Below, in pieces: positions 34,410 through 43,877 of a DNA stretch of 64,000 nucleotides; positions within the stretch are counted from its first letter, which is position 1; every line of letters starts with the position of its first letter. The stretch comes from Microbacterium endophyticum (GTDB taxonomy: Bacteria > Actinomycetota > Actinomycetes > Actinomycetales > Microbacteriaceae), in NCBI RefSeq assembly GCF_011047135.1, contig NZ_CP049255.1:930001-994000 (forward strand), in the 5' to 3' direction. A program made the position numbers and the translations under genes. Below the pieces are notes generated by a model. The model was given only the letters and a program-made list of their open reading frames with translations, did not search any database and was not told where the DNA came from.

Positions 34410-36781
34410 ACCGCGTGCGCCGAGTCAGCTGAGTGCTCACCAGTTGCCGGCGCATCTCCAGTCGGCCGGTCGTCTATCAGCGCGGGGTCAGGAGATTCAC
34501 TCTGCTGCTGTGGAGTCTCGGCGATAGGGCGCTCACGACGTGTGCCGCGGGTATTTTCGCCGGGCGCTGCCGCTCCGCGATAGAGCGCCGCCTGCCAGTC
34601 AAGCGTCGCCGCATCCGAATTGGCGTGCTTGCCTTTGGATGCTTCGACCCACATCCAATCGGTGAGGCCGAGCCACACGTCAACAACTGAGTTCCAGATA
34701 CCGATGTACGCGATGATCGCCCCCATCGCGCACACGGTGTTGAAAGACGCGAACCCGAACAACCACCAGTTTTCTTGAAAGAAGCTCTGCCATGCTATGT
34801 ATGCCGAGAATCCGACGATGATGTAGGGCACGACGACGAAGACAAAGGGTGCAGCAGTGCGGTCCCTCACCTTCGGTGTGCGCGCGAACGGAATCTTCTT
34901 CGCCGTGATGGCCTGTTGAATCGACTTCAGAACACCCGCGAGGTTGACCGGTAGCAGGATGAGGTTGAAGCCGTAGATGCGAAAGATGTCGGTGCGCTTG
35001 TAACCGGTGTAATGGAGGTCGCTGGCCATCGCGGCGAAGTACGGGACAGCGCCCAGGAAGACAAGGGGACTCACGAGCCTGCTGTCGTACGGATAGATCA
35101 GCAGAAAAACCAGACCGAAGCTTGCCCACATGATGGACGCGAGATAGTTGGCGCGAAGCGCCACTTCCATCGCCTTCATGGGCATTCCATCACGACGACG
35201 CTCTCGCATCTGCTGCCAGAGCTTCGGCAAGATGACCAGCCCGCCGTTTGCCCACCGCCGACGTTGCACGACGAGGGAGCCGAAATCAGGCGGCGTCGCA
35301 CTGTAGCTCAAGCGCTCGGGATAGTTAACGAGGGTCCACCGGTGCTCACCGAGATCAACGCTGGATTCGGTGTCTTCGATGACGGTGCGGTCTTGAACGT
35401 AGCGCCGCACATCGAGGCCCCCCGACGACTCGATCTCGAGGATGTCATCGAGCGCTTCCATACGGATTACCGCGTTTGCGCCCACCCAGAAAGTGGCGTT
35501 GTGGGCCGTCATCCCCTGGTGCAGAATGTGCTGCACGTCAGTCGTCGCCCCCGCCAGTCGCTCGATACGGGAGGGCGCGCCGCGAAACGATGAGTACGGG
35601 GTCTGCGTCACGGCCACGCGCGAGTTCTCAGGTTGTTCGAGAAAGTAGACGAGCCGTAGGCAGTAGTCGCGAAGCAGGAGCGAGTCGGCGTCTAGCGTCA
35701 GGATGAACTCGGAGTTGGGGATCACGAAGTCGGCGGGTTCAGTGCCCGGAACATAACGAAGCATCCGTCCGTCGGGTGTCTCGTGCTCTTGGTAACGTCC
35801 GCCGATGAGACCGATGTACGAATTGAGGTTCATGGCCTTGTTGGCTTCGTGCGACAGCGATGCGTACCGCTTTCGCTCGAACGACGTCACCTCGGCGGAG
35901 AAGATCCAGGCAAGGCGACGCAGCAACTGCTGAATTCGCTCCGGTTTGAGAGCGTGCTCTGCCGCAATCGCGGCCTCGACGGCGATCGCTGTTTCTTCGA
36001 GGTCGTCGGCGAGGCCTTCGAGCACTTCGCCGATGAAGAAGTCGTCCACGTGGTCTTCGTCGCGCTCGGCGTCCGCCATAGCGCGAAGCCATTCGACGCC
36101 AGCACGGTATTCCGCGGCAAGACCCGGCATGACGGTCTCGACGGGCACACCGTCGATCATCAACTGGTGAGAACACTCCAGCCACGCGTCAGAGAAACGC
36201 TCCGCAGGCTCTCGCAGTGCCGCTTCGATCTCTGCAGGAACCGCACGTGTCGTAGCGAGACGCTCCGCATCGCTCTCGTCTGCGGGCTCGGGGTTGTCGT
36301 CAAGCAGCAGCACGACGCGCAACGAGGGATACTCCTGAAGCGCCGCCGACCACAACGTCTTTCTGACGACAGCCGGCTCCTCCGCGTACGAAGGCACGAG
36401 TACCGTAAGCGGCTCGTGCGTGCTGCCGAAATGGTCGTCGAGTTCGGCGCGCGGCACCCGCTCGTGGTGCAGAAAGCGCCCGTACGCGCCCTGGCGCGCG
36501 ACGAGGTACATGAGAGCCGAGAACATGAGGAAGGTCACGACCAGTACGTAGGACACGGCTTCCACAATTCGCAGCGTTGTATCGAACGCACCGCCGACGA
36601 GCTGTGCGAACACGACGCTCACGACATAGAGCACCCAGATCACGATCGTCGACCAGATCGCGATGTTGCCCCAGATGAGCTTCGCGGTCGACGGTGCGGG
36701 ATGCATCGCCGGTAGCGGCATCCACGAGCGCTCAGTACCCCACTGCCGACGACGTGTCGGCGTCGAGCGTGCTTTCGACAT
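34406..36781 (-). CDS. Large membrane glycosyltransferase family 2, cellulose-synthase-like
   Basis: 791 residues. Two N-terminal helices (37-95) precede a GT2 domain with VLVPSYAEEPAV, VLLLDDN (Asp161-162), TLDADSLLL (Asp364-366), VIEDTES and QRRRWANGG (506-510). About 170 residues of mostly helical, acidic sequence separate the first Asp motif from the DxD motif, an unusually large insert. Four to five helices follow, then a long hydrophilic, disordered-looking tail (720-791). Expected to polymerise and export a beta-linked glycan; the coupled GH18 gene points to a GlcNAc-type product. First gene of a two-gene operon. Confidence 0.9.
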   Translation of the reverse strand: MSKARSTPTRRRQWGTERSWMPLPAMHPAPSTAKLIWGNIAIWSTIVIWVLYVVSVVFAQLVGGAFDTTLRIVEAVSYVLVVTFLMFSALMYLVARQGAYGRFLHHERVPRAELDDHFGSTHEPLTVLVPSYAEEPAVVRKTLWSAALQEYPSLRVVLLLDDNPEPADESDAERLATTRAVPAEIEAALREPAERFSDAWLECSHQLMIDGVPVETVMPGLAAEYRAGVEWLRAMADAERDEDHVDDFFIGEVLEGLADDLEETAIAVEAAIAAEHALKPERIQQLLRRLAWIFSAEVTSFERKRYASLSHEANKAMNLNSYIGLIGGRYQEHETPDGRMLRYVPGTEPADFVIPNSEFILTLDADSLLLRDYCLRLVYFLEQPENSRVAVTQTPYSSFRGAPSRIERLAGATTDVQHILHQGMTAHNATFWVGANAVIRMEALDDILEIESSGGLDVRRYVQDRTVIEDTESSVDLGEHRWTLVNYPERLSYSATPPDFGSLVVQRRRWANGGLVILPKLWQQMRERRRDGMPMKAMEVALRANYLASIMWASFGLVFLLIYPYDSRLVSPLVFLGAVPYFAAMASDLHYTGYKRTDIFRIYGFNLILLPVNLAGVLKSIQQAITAKKIPFARTPKVRDRTAAPFVFVVVPYIIVGFSAYIAWQSFFQENWWLFGFASFNTVCAMGAIIAYIGIWNSVVDVWLGLTDWMWVEASKGKHANSDAATLDWQAALYRGAAAPGENTRGTRRERPIAETPQQQSESPDPALIDDRPTGDAPATGEHSADSAHAV

Positions 36782-36980
36782 CTAACCTGGCCCCAAATTC
36801 CGGCAGCGTCGTCTCCGACACAAGTCTCCCCAAGGTGCCGCGACTGCCGCCGCACCGTTTGCAGACAAGCACGTTCAGCTTTGAATCGTGCCCGCGAAGG
36901 CCGGGTTTTCGCGCTTCTTCGTGGCATCTTGCGCTTTTCTTGCGGTAGCGTTGCGGAAGCCACTCAGCATCCCCATAGAC

Positions 36981-37023
36981 AACGAAGAACCGTGGGTCCG
37001 TATCGGACCCACGGTTCTTCGTT
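36981..37023 (-). terminator. Terminator of the infA-rplQ operon
   Basis: A perfect 20-bp stem (AACGAAGAACCGTGGGTCCG and its complement at 37004-37023) closes on a 3-base loop TAT. It lies about 30 bases beyond the rplQ stop on the minus strand. No U tract is obvious, but the stem is very stable. Confidence 0.85.
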
Positions 37024-37055
37024 GCGTGCATGGGGTGGGCGTATGCCCAGCCGTA

Positions 37056-37607
37056 TTACGCCTTGTCTGTGTCTTCGGCGGGAGCCTCTACGGCTTCCTC
37101 CGCTGCAGTCTCAGCCGCTTCGCCCTCTTCAGACGATTCGGCACCAGCGTCGGCCGCGGACTCTTCGACGGGTGCTTCCTCAACCGGAGCCTCTTCGGCG
37201 GCGGGAGCGGCTGCATCCTTCTTGGTGACCTTCGAAGCCTTCTTCGTAACGGGCTCGAGAACCAGTTCGATGACGGCCATGGGCGCGTTATCGCCCTTGC
37301 GGTTTCCGACCTTGGTGATGCGGGTGTAGCCGCCCTCACGCTCGGCAACCAGCGGCGCGATCTCGGTGAAGAGAGTGTGAACCACTTCTTTGTCACCGAT
37401 GACCGAGAGAACCCGACGACGAGCGTGCAGGTCGCCCCGCTTTGCGAACGTGATCAGACGCTCGGCGAGCGGACGAAGACGCTTTGCCTTGGTCTCGGTG
37501 GTCTTGATGGACTTGTGCGTGTAGAGGGCAGCCGCGAGGTTCGCAAGCAGCAGACGCTCGTGTGCGGGGCCGCCTCCGAGGCGGGGACCCTTCGTGGGCT
37601 TAGGCAT
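37056..37607 (-). CDS. rplQ: 50S ribosomal protein L17
   Basis: 183 residues. The first ~115 are the L17 core ([59 protein letters not shown]). A ~60-residue tail of Ala, Glu and Pro ([20 protein letters not shown]) follows, longer than in most bacteria and common in this actinobacterial group. L17 sits near the exit tunnel. Last gene of the alpha operon, 48 bases after rpoA. Confidence 0.97.
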   Translation of the reverse strand: MPKPTKGPRLGGGPAHERLLLANLAAALYTHKSIKTTETKAKRLRPLAERLITFAKRGDLHARRRVLSVIGDKEVVHTLFTEIAPLVAEREGGYTRITKVGNRKGDNAPMAVIELVLEPVTKKASKVTKKDAAAPAAEEAPVEEAPVEESAADAGAESSEEGEAAETAAEEAVEAPAEDTDKA

Positions 37608-37655
37608 GTCTCAAATACTCCAGAGTGAAAAGTCGGTCGGTGTCTGGCCCGAAGG

Positions 37656-38645
37656 TCAAACGTTCTCTTCGTCGTAACCGCCGAAGAACTGAGCGCCATC
37701 GAAACCGGGCACCGAATCCTTGAGCGACAGTCCGAGCGAGATGAGCTTGTCGCGCACCTCGTCGACCGACTTCTGACCGAAGTTGCGGATGTTCATCAGC
37801 TGCGTCTCCGAGAGGGCAACCAGTTCGGAAACTGTGTTGATCCCCTCGCGCTTGAGGCAGTTGTAAGAGCGAACCGAAAGATCGAGGTCCTCGATGGGCA
37901 TCGACAGTTCGTTCGTGTGCACCGTCTCGACCGGCGGCGGGCCGATCTCGATGCCCTCGGCCTCGACGTTCAGCTCGCGAGCGAGTCCGAACAGTTCGGT
38001 GAGGGTGCGACCGGCGGAGGCGACGGCGTCACGGGGAGCCATCGACGACTTCGACTCAACATCGAGGATGAGCTTGTCGAAGTCGGTGCGCTCACCGGCA
38101 CGTGTTGCGTCAACGCGGTAGCTGACCTTGAGCACGGGCGAGTAGATCGAGTCGATCGGAACCTGACCGGCCTCTGCGTACTCGTTGCGGTTCTGCGTTG
38201 CAGACACGTAGCCGCGGCCACGCTCGATCGTTAGCTCGAGTTCGAAACGCGCGGTGTCGTTGAGCGTCGCGATGACGAGTTCGGGGTTGTGTACCTCGAC
38301 ACCGGCAGGAGCCGAAATATCTGCAGCAGTAACCTCGCCCGCACCGGTCTTGCGCAGGTACGCAGTGATCGGCTCGTCACGCTCGCTCGAAACGACAAGC
38401 TGCTTGATGTTCAGGATGATCTCGGTGACATCCTCTTTCACACCGGGGATCGTGCTGAACTCGTGCAGCACGCCGTCGATGCGGATGCTGGTTACGGCAG
38501 CACCCGGGATAGAAGAGAGAAGGCTGCGACGCAGCGCGTTACCGATCGTGTACCCGAAACCGGGCTCCAGCGGCTCGATGATGAATCGGCTACGGAATTC
38601 GCCGATCTTCTCCTCGGTGAGGGTGGGACGCTGTGCGATGAGCAC
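37656..38645 (-). CDS. rpoA: RNA polymerase subunit alpha
   Basis: 329 residues from a GTG with AAAGGA seven bases upstream; an earlier in-frame ATG at 38684 would add 13 residues not in the family. N-terminal assembly domain with [25 protein letters not shown] (in two parts) and C-terminal domain with [19 protein letters not shown] and [14 protein letters not shown], which binds UP elements and activators. rpsD, which in many bacteria precedes rpoA, is absent. Confidence 0.97.
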   Translation of the reverse strand: MLIAQRPTLTEEKIGEFRSRFIIEPLEPGFGYTIGNALRRSLLSSIPGAAVTSIRIDGVLHEFSTIPGVKEDVTEIILNIKQLVVSSERDEPITAYLRKTGAGEVTAADISAPAGVEVHNPELVIATLNDTARFELELTIERGRGYVSATQNRNEYAEAGQVPIDSIYSPVLKVSYRVDATRAGERTDFDKLILDVESKSSMAPRDAVASAGRTLTELFGLARELNVEAEGIEIGPPPVETVHTNELSMPIEDLDLSVRSYNCLKREGINTVSELVALSETQLMNIRNFGQKSVDEVRDKLISLGLSLKDSVPGFDGAQFFGGYDEENV

Positions 38646-38763
38646 TATGTGTTCCTTTCGTGCGACATGTCCGCTATATGACACGTGCAGTGGGTGAGAT
38701 ATGGAGTTGTTTTAAGACACACGGATGCCGGAGCGCCGGAGAGGGCGCCCCGGCTCCGGAACA

Positions 38764-39162
38764 TCAGACGCGGCGGCGCTTGGGGGGACGGCAGCCGTTG
38801 TGGGCCTGTGGGGTCACGTCCTGAATAGAACCGACCTCAAGACCCGCTGACGTCAGCGAGCGGATTGCGGTCTCGCGACCTGAACCCGGACCCTTGACGA
38901 AAACGTCGACCTTTTTTACACCGTGCTCAGCGGCCTGACGAGCAGCCGATTCAGCTGCCATGCCAGCGGCATACGGTGTCGACTTGCGCGAGCCCTTGAA
39001 GCCGACGCCGCCGGACGAAGCCCAGCTGATGACGGCACCTGAGGGGTCGGTGATCGAAACGATTGTGTTGTTGAACGTCGACTTGATGTGGGCGTGACCC
39101 AGCGCGATGTTCTTCTTCTCTTTGCGGCGCGGCTTGCGCGCGGCGGTTTTGGCCTGTGCCAT
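38764..39162 (-). CDS. rpsK: 30S ribosomal protein S11
   Basis: 132 residues, full length. Family features: [37 protein letters not shown] and the C-terminal [18 protein letters not shown]. It lines the mRNA exit region of the platform. The N-terminus is basic ([18 protein letters not shown]). 39 bases after rpsM and 118 before rpoA; that latter gap holds no further gene. Confidence 0.97.
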   Translation of the reverse strand: MAQAKTAARKPRRKEKKNIALGHAHIKSTFNNTIVSITDPSGAVISWASSGGVGFKGSRKSTPYAAGMAAESAARQAAEHGVKKVDVFVKGPGSGRETAIRSLTSAGLEVGSIQDVTPQAHNGCRPPKRRRV

Positions 39163-39201
39163 TGCTTTGATCTCCTAGAAATCCTGGTGCGCTGGCGAGG
39201 C

Positions 39202-39576
39202 CTAGCGCGCCTTCTTCTTGCCGGCGACGGTGCGCTTGGGGCCCTTGCGGGTACGCGCGTTGGTCTTGGTGCGCTGTCCGCGCACCGGAAGGCCGCGGCG
39301 GTGGCGCACGCCTTCGTAGGAGCCGATCTCAACCTTGCGGCGAATGTCGGCGGCAACCTCACGGCGAAGGTCACCCTCCACCTTGTAGGTGCCTTCGATG
39401 TGATCGCGAAGCACGACGAGCTGCTCGTCGGTGAGATCCTTCACGCGGATGCTCTCGTCGATCTCGGTAGCTTTCAAGATCTCGACGGAACGGGTACGGC
39501 CAACGCCGTAGATGTAAGTCAGGGCGATGACCACGCGCTTATCGCGCGGGATGTCGACGCCAGCAAGACGTGCCAT
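39202..39576 (-). CDS. rpsM: 30S ribosomal protein S13
   Basis: 124 residues. [32 protein letters not shown] and the C-terminal [20 protein letters not shown] are diagnostic. It contacts the P-site tRNA and the L5 bridge. The 157 bases upstream, up to rpmJ, contain two G/C-rich stem-loops (CTCGGGC/GCCCGAG and CCCCGCCTC/GAGGTGGGG) that may be an attenuator or an internal terminator. Confidence 0.97.
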   Translation of the reverse strand: MARLAGVDIPRDKRVVIALTYIYGVGRTRSVEILKATEIDESIRVKDLTDEQLVVLRDHIEGTYKVEGDLRREVAADIRRKVEIGSYEGVRHRRGLPVRGQRTKTNARTRKGPKRTVAGKKKAR

Positions 39577-39733
39577 GCGACTCTCCTAGGAGTATGTGGA
39601 GGTGTGGAGCAGAATCGGTGCTCGGGCCTCCGCCCGAGGTGTCCCCCCCGCCTCAGTAGAGGTGGGGTTCTGATACTGCCGTTTAGATGTGTATTCAGTT
39701 ATGAGTGAGTGCCGCGTGTGAGCGGCATCCTTC

Positions 39734-39850
39734 TTAGCCCTGGCGCTGCTTGTGGCGAGGGTTCGCCTTGCAGATAACCATGACGCGGCCGTGACGACGG
39801 ATCACTTTGCAGTGATCGCAGATGGGCCGAACTGAGGGCTTGACCTTCAT
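39734..39850 (-). CDS. rpmJ: 50S ribosomal protein L36
   Basis: A 38-residue gene: [20 protein letters not shown], then [18 protein letters not shown]. The zinc-type residues Cys11, Cys14, Cys27 and His33 are present, so this is the zinc-binding (C+) form. It lies 61 bases after infA in the usual infA-rpmJ-rpsM order. Confidence 0.97.
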   Translation of the reverse strand: MKVKPSVRPICDHCKVIRRHGRVMVICKANPRHKQRQG

Positions 39851-39911
39851 GATGTTCCTATTCGCTGTCTTCGTGCTGCCTGGTGAGGGCAGCCGTTACT
39901 TCTCGACCGGT

Positions 39912-40133
39912 TTAGCGGTAGCGGTAAACGATGCGACCACGCGTGAGGTCGTAGGGCGAAAGCTCTACGACGACGCGGTCTTCGGGAATGATACGGATGT
40001 AGTTCTGCCGCATCTTTCCTGAGATCGTTGCCAGCACCTTGTGTCCGTTGCTGAGCTCTACGCGAAACATCGCGTTCGGCAGCGCCTCGGATATTGTGCC
40101 CTCGATCTCGATGACACCGTCTTTTTTCGCCAT
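39912..40133 (-). CDS. infA: Translation initiation factor IF-1
   Basis: 73-residue single OB-fold: [58 protein letters not shown]. It binds the A site during initiation. Start at 40133 with GAGGAT upstream; a longer reading from 40217 is not homologous. First gene of the infA-rplQ operon, about 92 bases after the predicted transcription start. Confidence 0.97.
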   Translation of the reverse strand: MAKKDGVIEIEGTISEALPNAMFRVELSNGHKVLATISGKMRQNYIRIIPEDRVVVELSPYDLTRGRIVYRYR

Positions 40134-40231
40134 ATCCTCGCTCGCGCTTGGTGCAGACCGGTCGATCTGCGTTGGGTAAGGGTTGTGTGGTGCTACGACA
40201 CGCCAATAAAGGCGCAACGCACCAAAGAACG

Positions 40232-40260
40232 ATCATACGTGATAAAACCAACCTCGGCAA
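40232..40260 (-). promoter_or_regulatory. Promoter of the infA operon
   Basis: On the minus strand a -35 box TTGCCG (40255-40260) and a -10 box TATGAT (40232-40237) stand 17 bases apart, a very good match to the housekeeping sigma consensus. It lies between the terminator at 40272 and infA, exactly where a promoter is needed. Confidence 0.75.
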
Positions 40261-40271
40261 CACGATGACGT

Positions 40272-40306
40272 CAGGTGATGGCACCGTGAAACGGCGCCAT
40301 CACCTG
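40272..40306 (-). terminator. Terminator after the DsbA-like gene
   Basis: CAGGTGATGGC (40272-40282) pairs perfectly with GCCATCACCTG (40296-40306), with further partial pairing in the 13-base interior. It begins 3 bases past the DsbA-like stop on the minus strand and should end the secY-adk-map-dsbA transcript. Confidence 0.75.
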
Positions 40307-40308
40307 GA

Positions 40309-40983
40309 TTAGCTGCTGAGGTTCGCCAGGATATCCGCCTGCGGGTCGTACGTGATCGAAATGATCTCGTCGTTCACGACCAGCGTGGGAGTTCCGGTCT
40401 CACCATCAGGCAGAGACTGGGACTGCGCGTACTTCGTGTACTCCCCCGAAGTGATCGCGTCTTCGAGGTCGCTTGTCACGTTGACGCCCGCATCTTTGGC
40501 GATCTGAATAATCTGATCATCGCTCAAGCCGTCTGAGTTCTCCGCCGGCTGGTTCTCGTACATCGCCTCGAGGAACGCGTATGCGTTGTCCGGGTCTGCC
40601 GCGGCTACCGCGTACATGGCACCGGCGGAGCGACTCGAGTATTCAGTGCCGTTCGAGAGCCGATCAAGAATCGAAACCGGGTGCACATTCAGCGTGATGT
40701 CGCCGGACTCGATCAGCCCCTGAATCGTCTCGCCCTCGCTCTGCTCGAACTGATTGCAATACGGGCACATGAAGTCGATATACGTGTCGACCACGTCGGG
40801 CCCATCGCCGAAGACGATCGCACCGGTGTCGGTGTTCACGTTGGATGCTTCGGGAGCTACACCGGGGTCGCTAGCTGCATTGTTCATCCACACGACGAGC
40901 GCTGTCACGCCACCGAGAACAACGACCACCGCGATGGTGACACCAATGACGAACGTATTGACCTTACGTGCAGCTGCAGCCAC
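40309..40983 (-). CDS. DsbA-like membrane-anchored thiol oxidoreductase
   Basis: 224 residues: one N-terminal helix (about 10-33) and an extracytoplasmic thioredoxin fold with the active-site FMCPYCNQFEQ, helical insertion, and the cis-Pro segment TGTPTLVVND. It probably forms or isomerises disulfides in exported proteins. The gene follows map by 9 bases and ends the secY cluster, an arrangement suited to co-expression with the translocon. Confidence 0.9.
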   Translation of the reverse strand: MAAAARKVNTFVIGVTIAVVVVLGGVTALVVWMNNAASDPGVAPEASNVNTDTGAIVFGDGPDVVDTYIDFMCPYCNQFEQSEGETIQGLIESGDITLNVHPVSILDRLSNGTEYSSRSAGAMYAVAAADPDNAYAFLEAMYENQPAENSDGLSDDQIIQIAKDAGVNVTSDLEDAITSGEYTKYAQSQSLPDGETGTPTLVVNDEIISITYDPQADILANLSS

Positions 40984-40992
40984 GAAACTTTC

Positions 40993-41823
40993 CTATCGAA
41001 TCTCTTGCGGAACCACGCCGAAAGGCGCAAGCCCAGCTTTGCCTCCATCGGGCGCTGTGAGCACCCAGATACCGTCATCATGCACGGCGACGCTATGTTC
41101 CCAGTGTGAACCAGCTGAACCGTCGACGGTTGATACCGTCCAGTCATCCTCTTCGATGAAGGTCTCTTCAGAACCCGCTACCACCATCGGCTCGATTGCG
41201 AGCACGAGCCCCGAACGTATCTCGGCACCCGGATCACTCACGCGATAGTTGAACACGGAAGGGGATTCGTGCATCTTCCGCCCGATACCGTGACCCACGT
41301 AGTCGCGAAGAATTCCGTACTCGTGCCCGGAACCTTCGATGTAGTCCTGAACCGCTGCGCCGATTTCACCGATGTGCGACGCACGCGCGAGCGATGCGAT
41401 ACCTGCCCACAGGGATCCTTCTGTCACGCGGGAAAGCTCTTCCCGGTCAGCAACAACGTCGGGTCGGTCAGCGTCTGGTACGACGACGGTGAACGCGGAG
41501 TCACCGTTCCAGCCGCGGAGCTCAGCTCCTGCGTCTACCGAAACGATGTCGCCAGGCTCGAGAACACGTTCGCCGGGGATACCGTGTACGACCTGCTCGT
41601 TCACGGAAACACAGATTGTGTGGCGATAGCCACGCACCATCTGAAAGTTGGATTCGGCGCCGGCGGAGGTGATCACAGCGGATGCCGCCGCATCCAACTC
41701 GAGCGTTGTCACCCCGGGTGCGATCAACCCGCGAACCGCGTCGAGAGCGGCAGCGGTGATGAGACCCGGTTCTCGCATCAGGCGAAGCTGAGCCGGGGAT
41801 TTATATATCGAGCGTCGTAGCAC
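40993..41823 (-). CDS. map: Methionine aminopeptidase type I
   Basis: 276 residues, removes initiator Met from nascent proteins. Metal ligands are visible in VSVDAGAELRGWNGDSAF (two Asp), GHGIGRKMHESP (His), LAIEPMVV (Glu) and HWEHSVAV (Glu). The start is a GTG 14 bases after the adk stop. The N-terminus lacks the SH3-like zinc-finger extension found in some actinobacterial paralogues. Confidence 0.95.
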   Translation of the reverse strand: MLRRSIYKSPAQLRLMREPGLITAAALDAVRGLIAPGVTTLELDAAASAVITSAGAESNFQMVRGYRHTICVSVNEQVVHGIPGERVLEPGDIVSVDAGAELRGWNGDSAFTVVVPDADRPDVVADREELSRVTEGSLWAGIASLARASHIGEIGAAVQDYIEGSGHEYGILRDYVGHGIGRKMHESPSVFNYRVSDPGAEIRSGLVLAIEPMVVAGSEETFIEEDDWTVSTVDGSAGSHWEHSVAVHDDGIWVLTAPDGGKAGLAPFGVVPQEIR

Positions 41824-41837
41824 GTGGTACTCGCAGG

Positions 41838-42443
41838 TCAGCGAACGGCGTCGGCAGACAAGCCACGAGCTTGCAGCGCCGAGATCACACGGGATGTGAT
41901 GTCGTCCAAAGTGCCGACCCCGTCGATCGCGTCGACGATGTTGCGTTCCCGGTAGACATCGAGAATCGGCGCCGTCTCCCGTTCGTAGATACGCAAGCGA
42001 TTCGCAATGATCTCTTCGGTGTCGTCAGTTCGCCCCTGCTGTTGGGCACGGAGCGTCAAGCGGGCGATGCTTTCGTCGCGCGGAACACTGAGCTCGATGA
42101 CAGATGTGAGTTCTTCGTCCCGATCGGTGAGGAATGCGTCGAGGTCGCTCACCTGACCGAGGTTTCGAGGGTACCCGTCGAGCAAGAAACCGCCAGCGGC
42201 ATCTGTCTCGCTGAGACGCTCCCGTACAACCGCGCTCGTCAGTTCGTCCGGCACGAGATCACCAGCATCGATGACCTCCTGAACCTGGAGACCGAGGGGA
42301 GTTTTACCCGCAATCGCAGCCCGAAACATGTCGCCGGTAGAAATGGCGGGGATGCCGAGTGCTGCCGCGATGCGTGCGCCCTGAGTTCCCTTTCCTGACC
42401 CTTGGGGCCCGACGATCAGCAAACGAGCGGAAGGCGTTGTCAT
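41838..42443 (-). CDS. adk: Adenylate kinase
   Basis: 201 residues; interconverts ATP, AMP and ADP. P-loop GPQGSGKGTQGARIA, AMP site STGDMFRAAI and GGFLLDGYPRN are clear. The LID is the short form (no zinc Cys). Its ATG overlaps the secY stop as ATGA, indicating translational coupling. Confidence 0.96.
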   Translation of the reverse strand: MTTPSARLLIVGPQGSGKGTQGARIAAALGIPAISTGDMFRAAIAGKTPLGLQVQEVIDAGDLVPDELTSAVVRERLSETDAAGGFLLDGYPRNLGQVSDLDAFLTDRDEELTSVIELSVPRDESIARLTLRAQQQGRTDDTEEIIANRLRIYERETAPILDVYRERNIVDAIDGVGTLDDITSRVISALQARGLSADAVR

Positions 42444-43765
42444 CGCAAAAGCCCTTCGTAGTGACGCTGCTGAAGCTGCGCATCAATCTGCTTTACGGTC
42501 TCGAGTCCCACACCGACGATGATGAGGATTGACGCGCCACCGAACGGGAAGTTCTGGTTCGCGCCAACGGTCGCGAGAGCGATCAGAGGGATGAGCGCGA
42601 TCAGACCGAGGTACAACGAACCGGGAAGCGTAATACGCGTAAGCACGTAGTCCAGGTACTCGGCGGTCGGACGCCCCGCACGGATGCCGGGAATGAAGCC
42701 GCCGTACTTCTTCATGTTGTCGGCGACCTCAACGGGGTTGAAGGTGATCGCGACATAGAAGTACGTGAACCCAACGATGAGCAAGAAGTACACAGCCATA
42801 TAAATCGGGCTGTCGCCGGTCGTGAGGTTCGTCTGCACCCAGGTGACCCAATCCGGGATGTTGCCATCCGCATCGGGGGTCACGTTGAACTGCGCGATGA
42901 GCGCGGGGATGTACAGGAGAGACGACGCGAAGATGACGGGCACTACACCGGCCATATTCACCTTAATGGGAATGTAGGTGTTCGTTCCGCCGTAGGTACG
43001 ACGCCCCACCATTCGTTTCGCATACTGCACTGGAACTCGACGTTGAGATTGTTCGACGAACACCACCAGTGCGACCACGACCACGCTGACGGCCAGTACC
43101 AGGAGGAACACCTCGAAGCCATTGGCCTCGAAGATCTGCCACATGGCGGAGGGGAACGACGCCGCAATCGAGGTGAAGATGAGGATCGACATGCCGTTGC
43201 CGATGCCCTTTTCGGTAACGAGTTCGGCGAACCACATGATGAGACCGGTACCGGCTGTCATCGTGATGATCATGAGGAGCTGAGCCCACCATGCGTCATT
43301 GGTGAGAACCTGCGAGCACGACGCCACATCGGTCGTTCCGAAGAGCTGACCGCTTCGCGCAACAGTGACGAGTGTCGTCGACTGCAGAAGCGCTAGCGCG
43401 ATCGTCAGGTAACGCGTGTACTGGGTGAGACGAGCCTGGCCGGCCTGGCCCTCTTTGTAGAGAGTCTCGAAGTGCGGGATCACAACGCGCAGGAGCTGCA
43501 CGATGATCGTCGCCGTGATGTACGGCATCACTCCGAGCGCGAATACCGAAAGCTGTAGCAGCGCTCCGCCCGCGAAGAGGTTAACGAGGGACAGCAGCCC
43601 CTCGGCTCCACCGGAATCGGCGAGGCACTCTTGCACGTTGGAAAAGTCGACGAACGGCGACGGCACGTGAGCACCGAGGCGGTACAGGGCGATGATGCCC
43701 AAGGTAAAGGCGATTTTCCGCCGCAGGTCAGGTGTGCGGAAAACCCGCGCAATGGCGCTGAACAA
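42440..43765 (-). CDS. secY: Protein translocase subunit SecY
   Basis: 441 residues with ten predicted helices, the pore of the general secretion channel. Recognised by RKIAFTLGIIALYRLGAHVP, GALLQLSVFALGVMPYITAT, and the cytoplasmic loop VQYAKRMVGRRTYGG; the C-terminus has LDAQLQQRHY-like IDAQLQQRHYEGLLR. A terminator stands between rplO and this gene, so it probably has its own promoter in the ~75 bases upstream (a TAGTCT -10-like box is present, -35 unclear). Confidence 0.97.
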   Translation of the reverse strand: MFSAIARVFRTPDLRRKIAFTLGIIALYRLGAHVPSPFVDFSNVQECLADSGGAEGLLSLVNLFAGGALLQLSVFALGVMPYITATIIVQLLRVVIPHFETLYKEGQAGQARLTQYTRYLTIALALLQSTTLVTVARSGQLFGTTDVASCSQVLTNDAWWAQLLMIITMTAGTGLIMWFAELVTEKGIGNGMSILIFTSIAASFPSAMWQIFEANGFEVFLLVLAVSVVVVALVVFVEQSQRRVPVQYAKRMVGRRTYGGTNTYIPIKVNMAGVVPVIFASSLLYIPALIAQFNVTPDADGNIPDWVTWVQTNLTTGDSPIYMAVYFLLIVGFTYFYVAITFNPVEVADNMKKYGGFIPGIRAGRPTAEYLDYVLTRITLPGSLYLGLIALIPLIALATVGANQNFPFGGASILIIVGVGLETVKQIDAQLQQRHYEGLLR

Positions 43766-43840
43766 GTGGATTCCTCCAGAACGGGTGTCGATGCCCCACG
43801 AGGCGCACCGAGGAACAGACTATCCCAGCCGGAAAGACAA

Positions 43841-43870
43841 GAGGGGCCGGAGGATATCCTCCGACCCCTC
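43841..43870 (-). terminator. Terminator between rplO and secY
   Basis: A 13-14 bp stem (GAGGGGTCGGAGGA-type on the minus strand, with one G-U pair) around a TAT loop, starting 8 bases past rplO. The G-U pair forms only on the minus-strand transcript, and a U-containing stretch (TTGTCTTT) follows, which fits the direction of the spc operon. Confidence 0.8.
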
Positions 43871-43877
43871 AAGTCGA

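Noticed and set aside
36732..37031. A 99-codon minus-strand frame with a CKRCGG motif between rplQ and the GT2 gene
   Set aside because: It spans the perfect rplQ terminator and runs into the GT2 start in another frame; no homology or ribosome binding site, so the Cys pair is likely chance.
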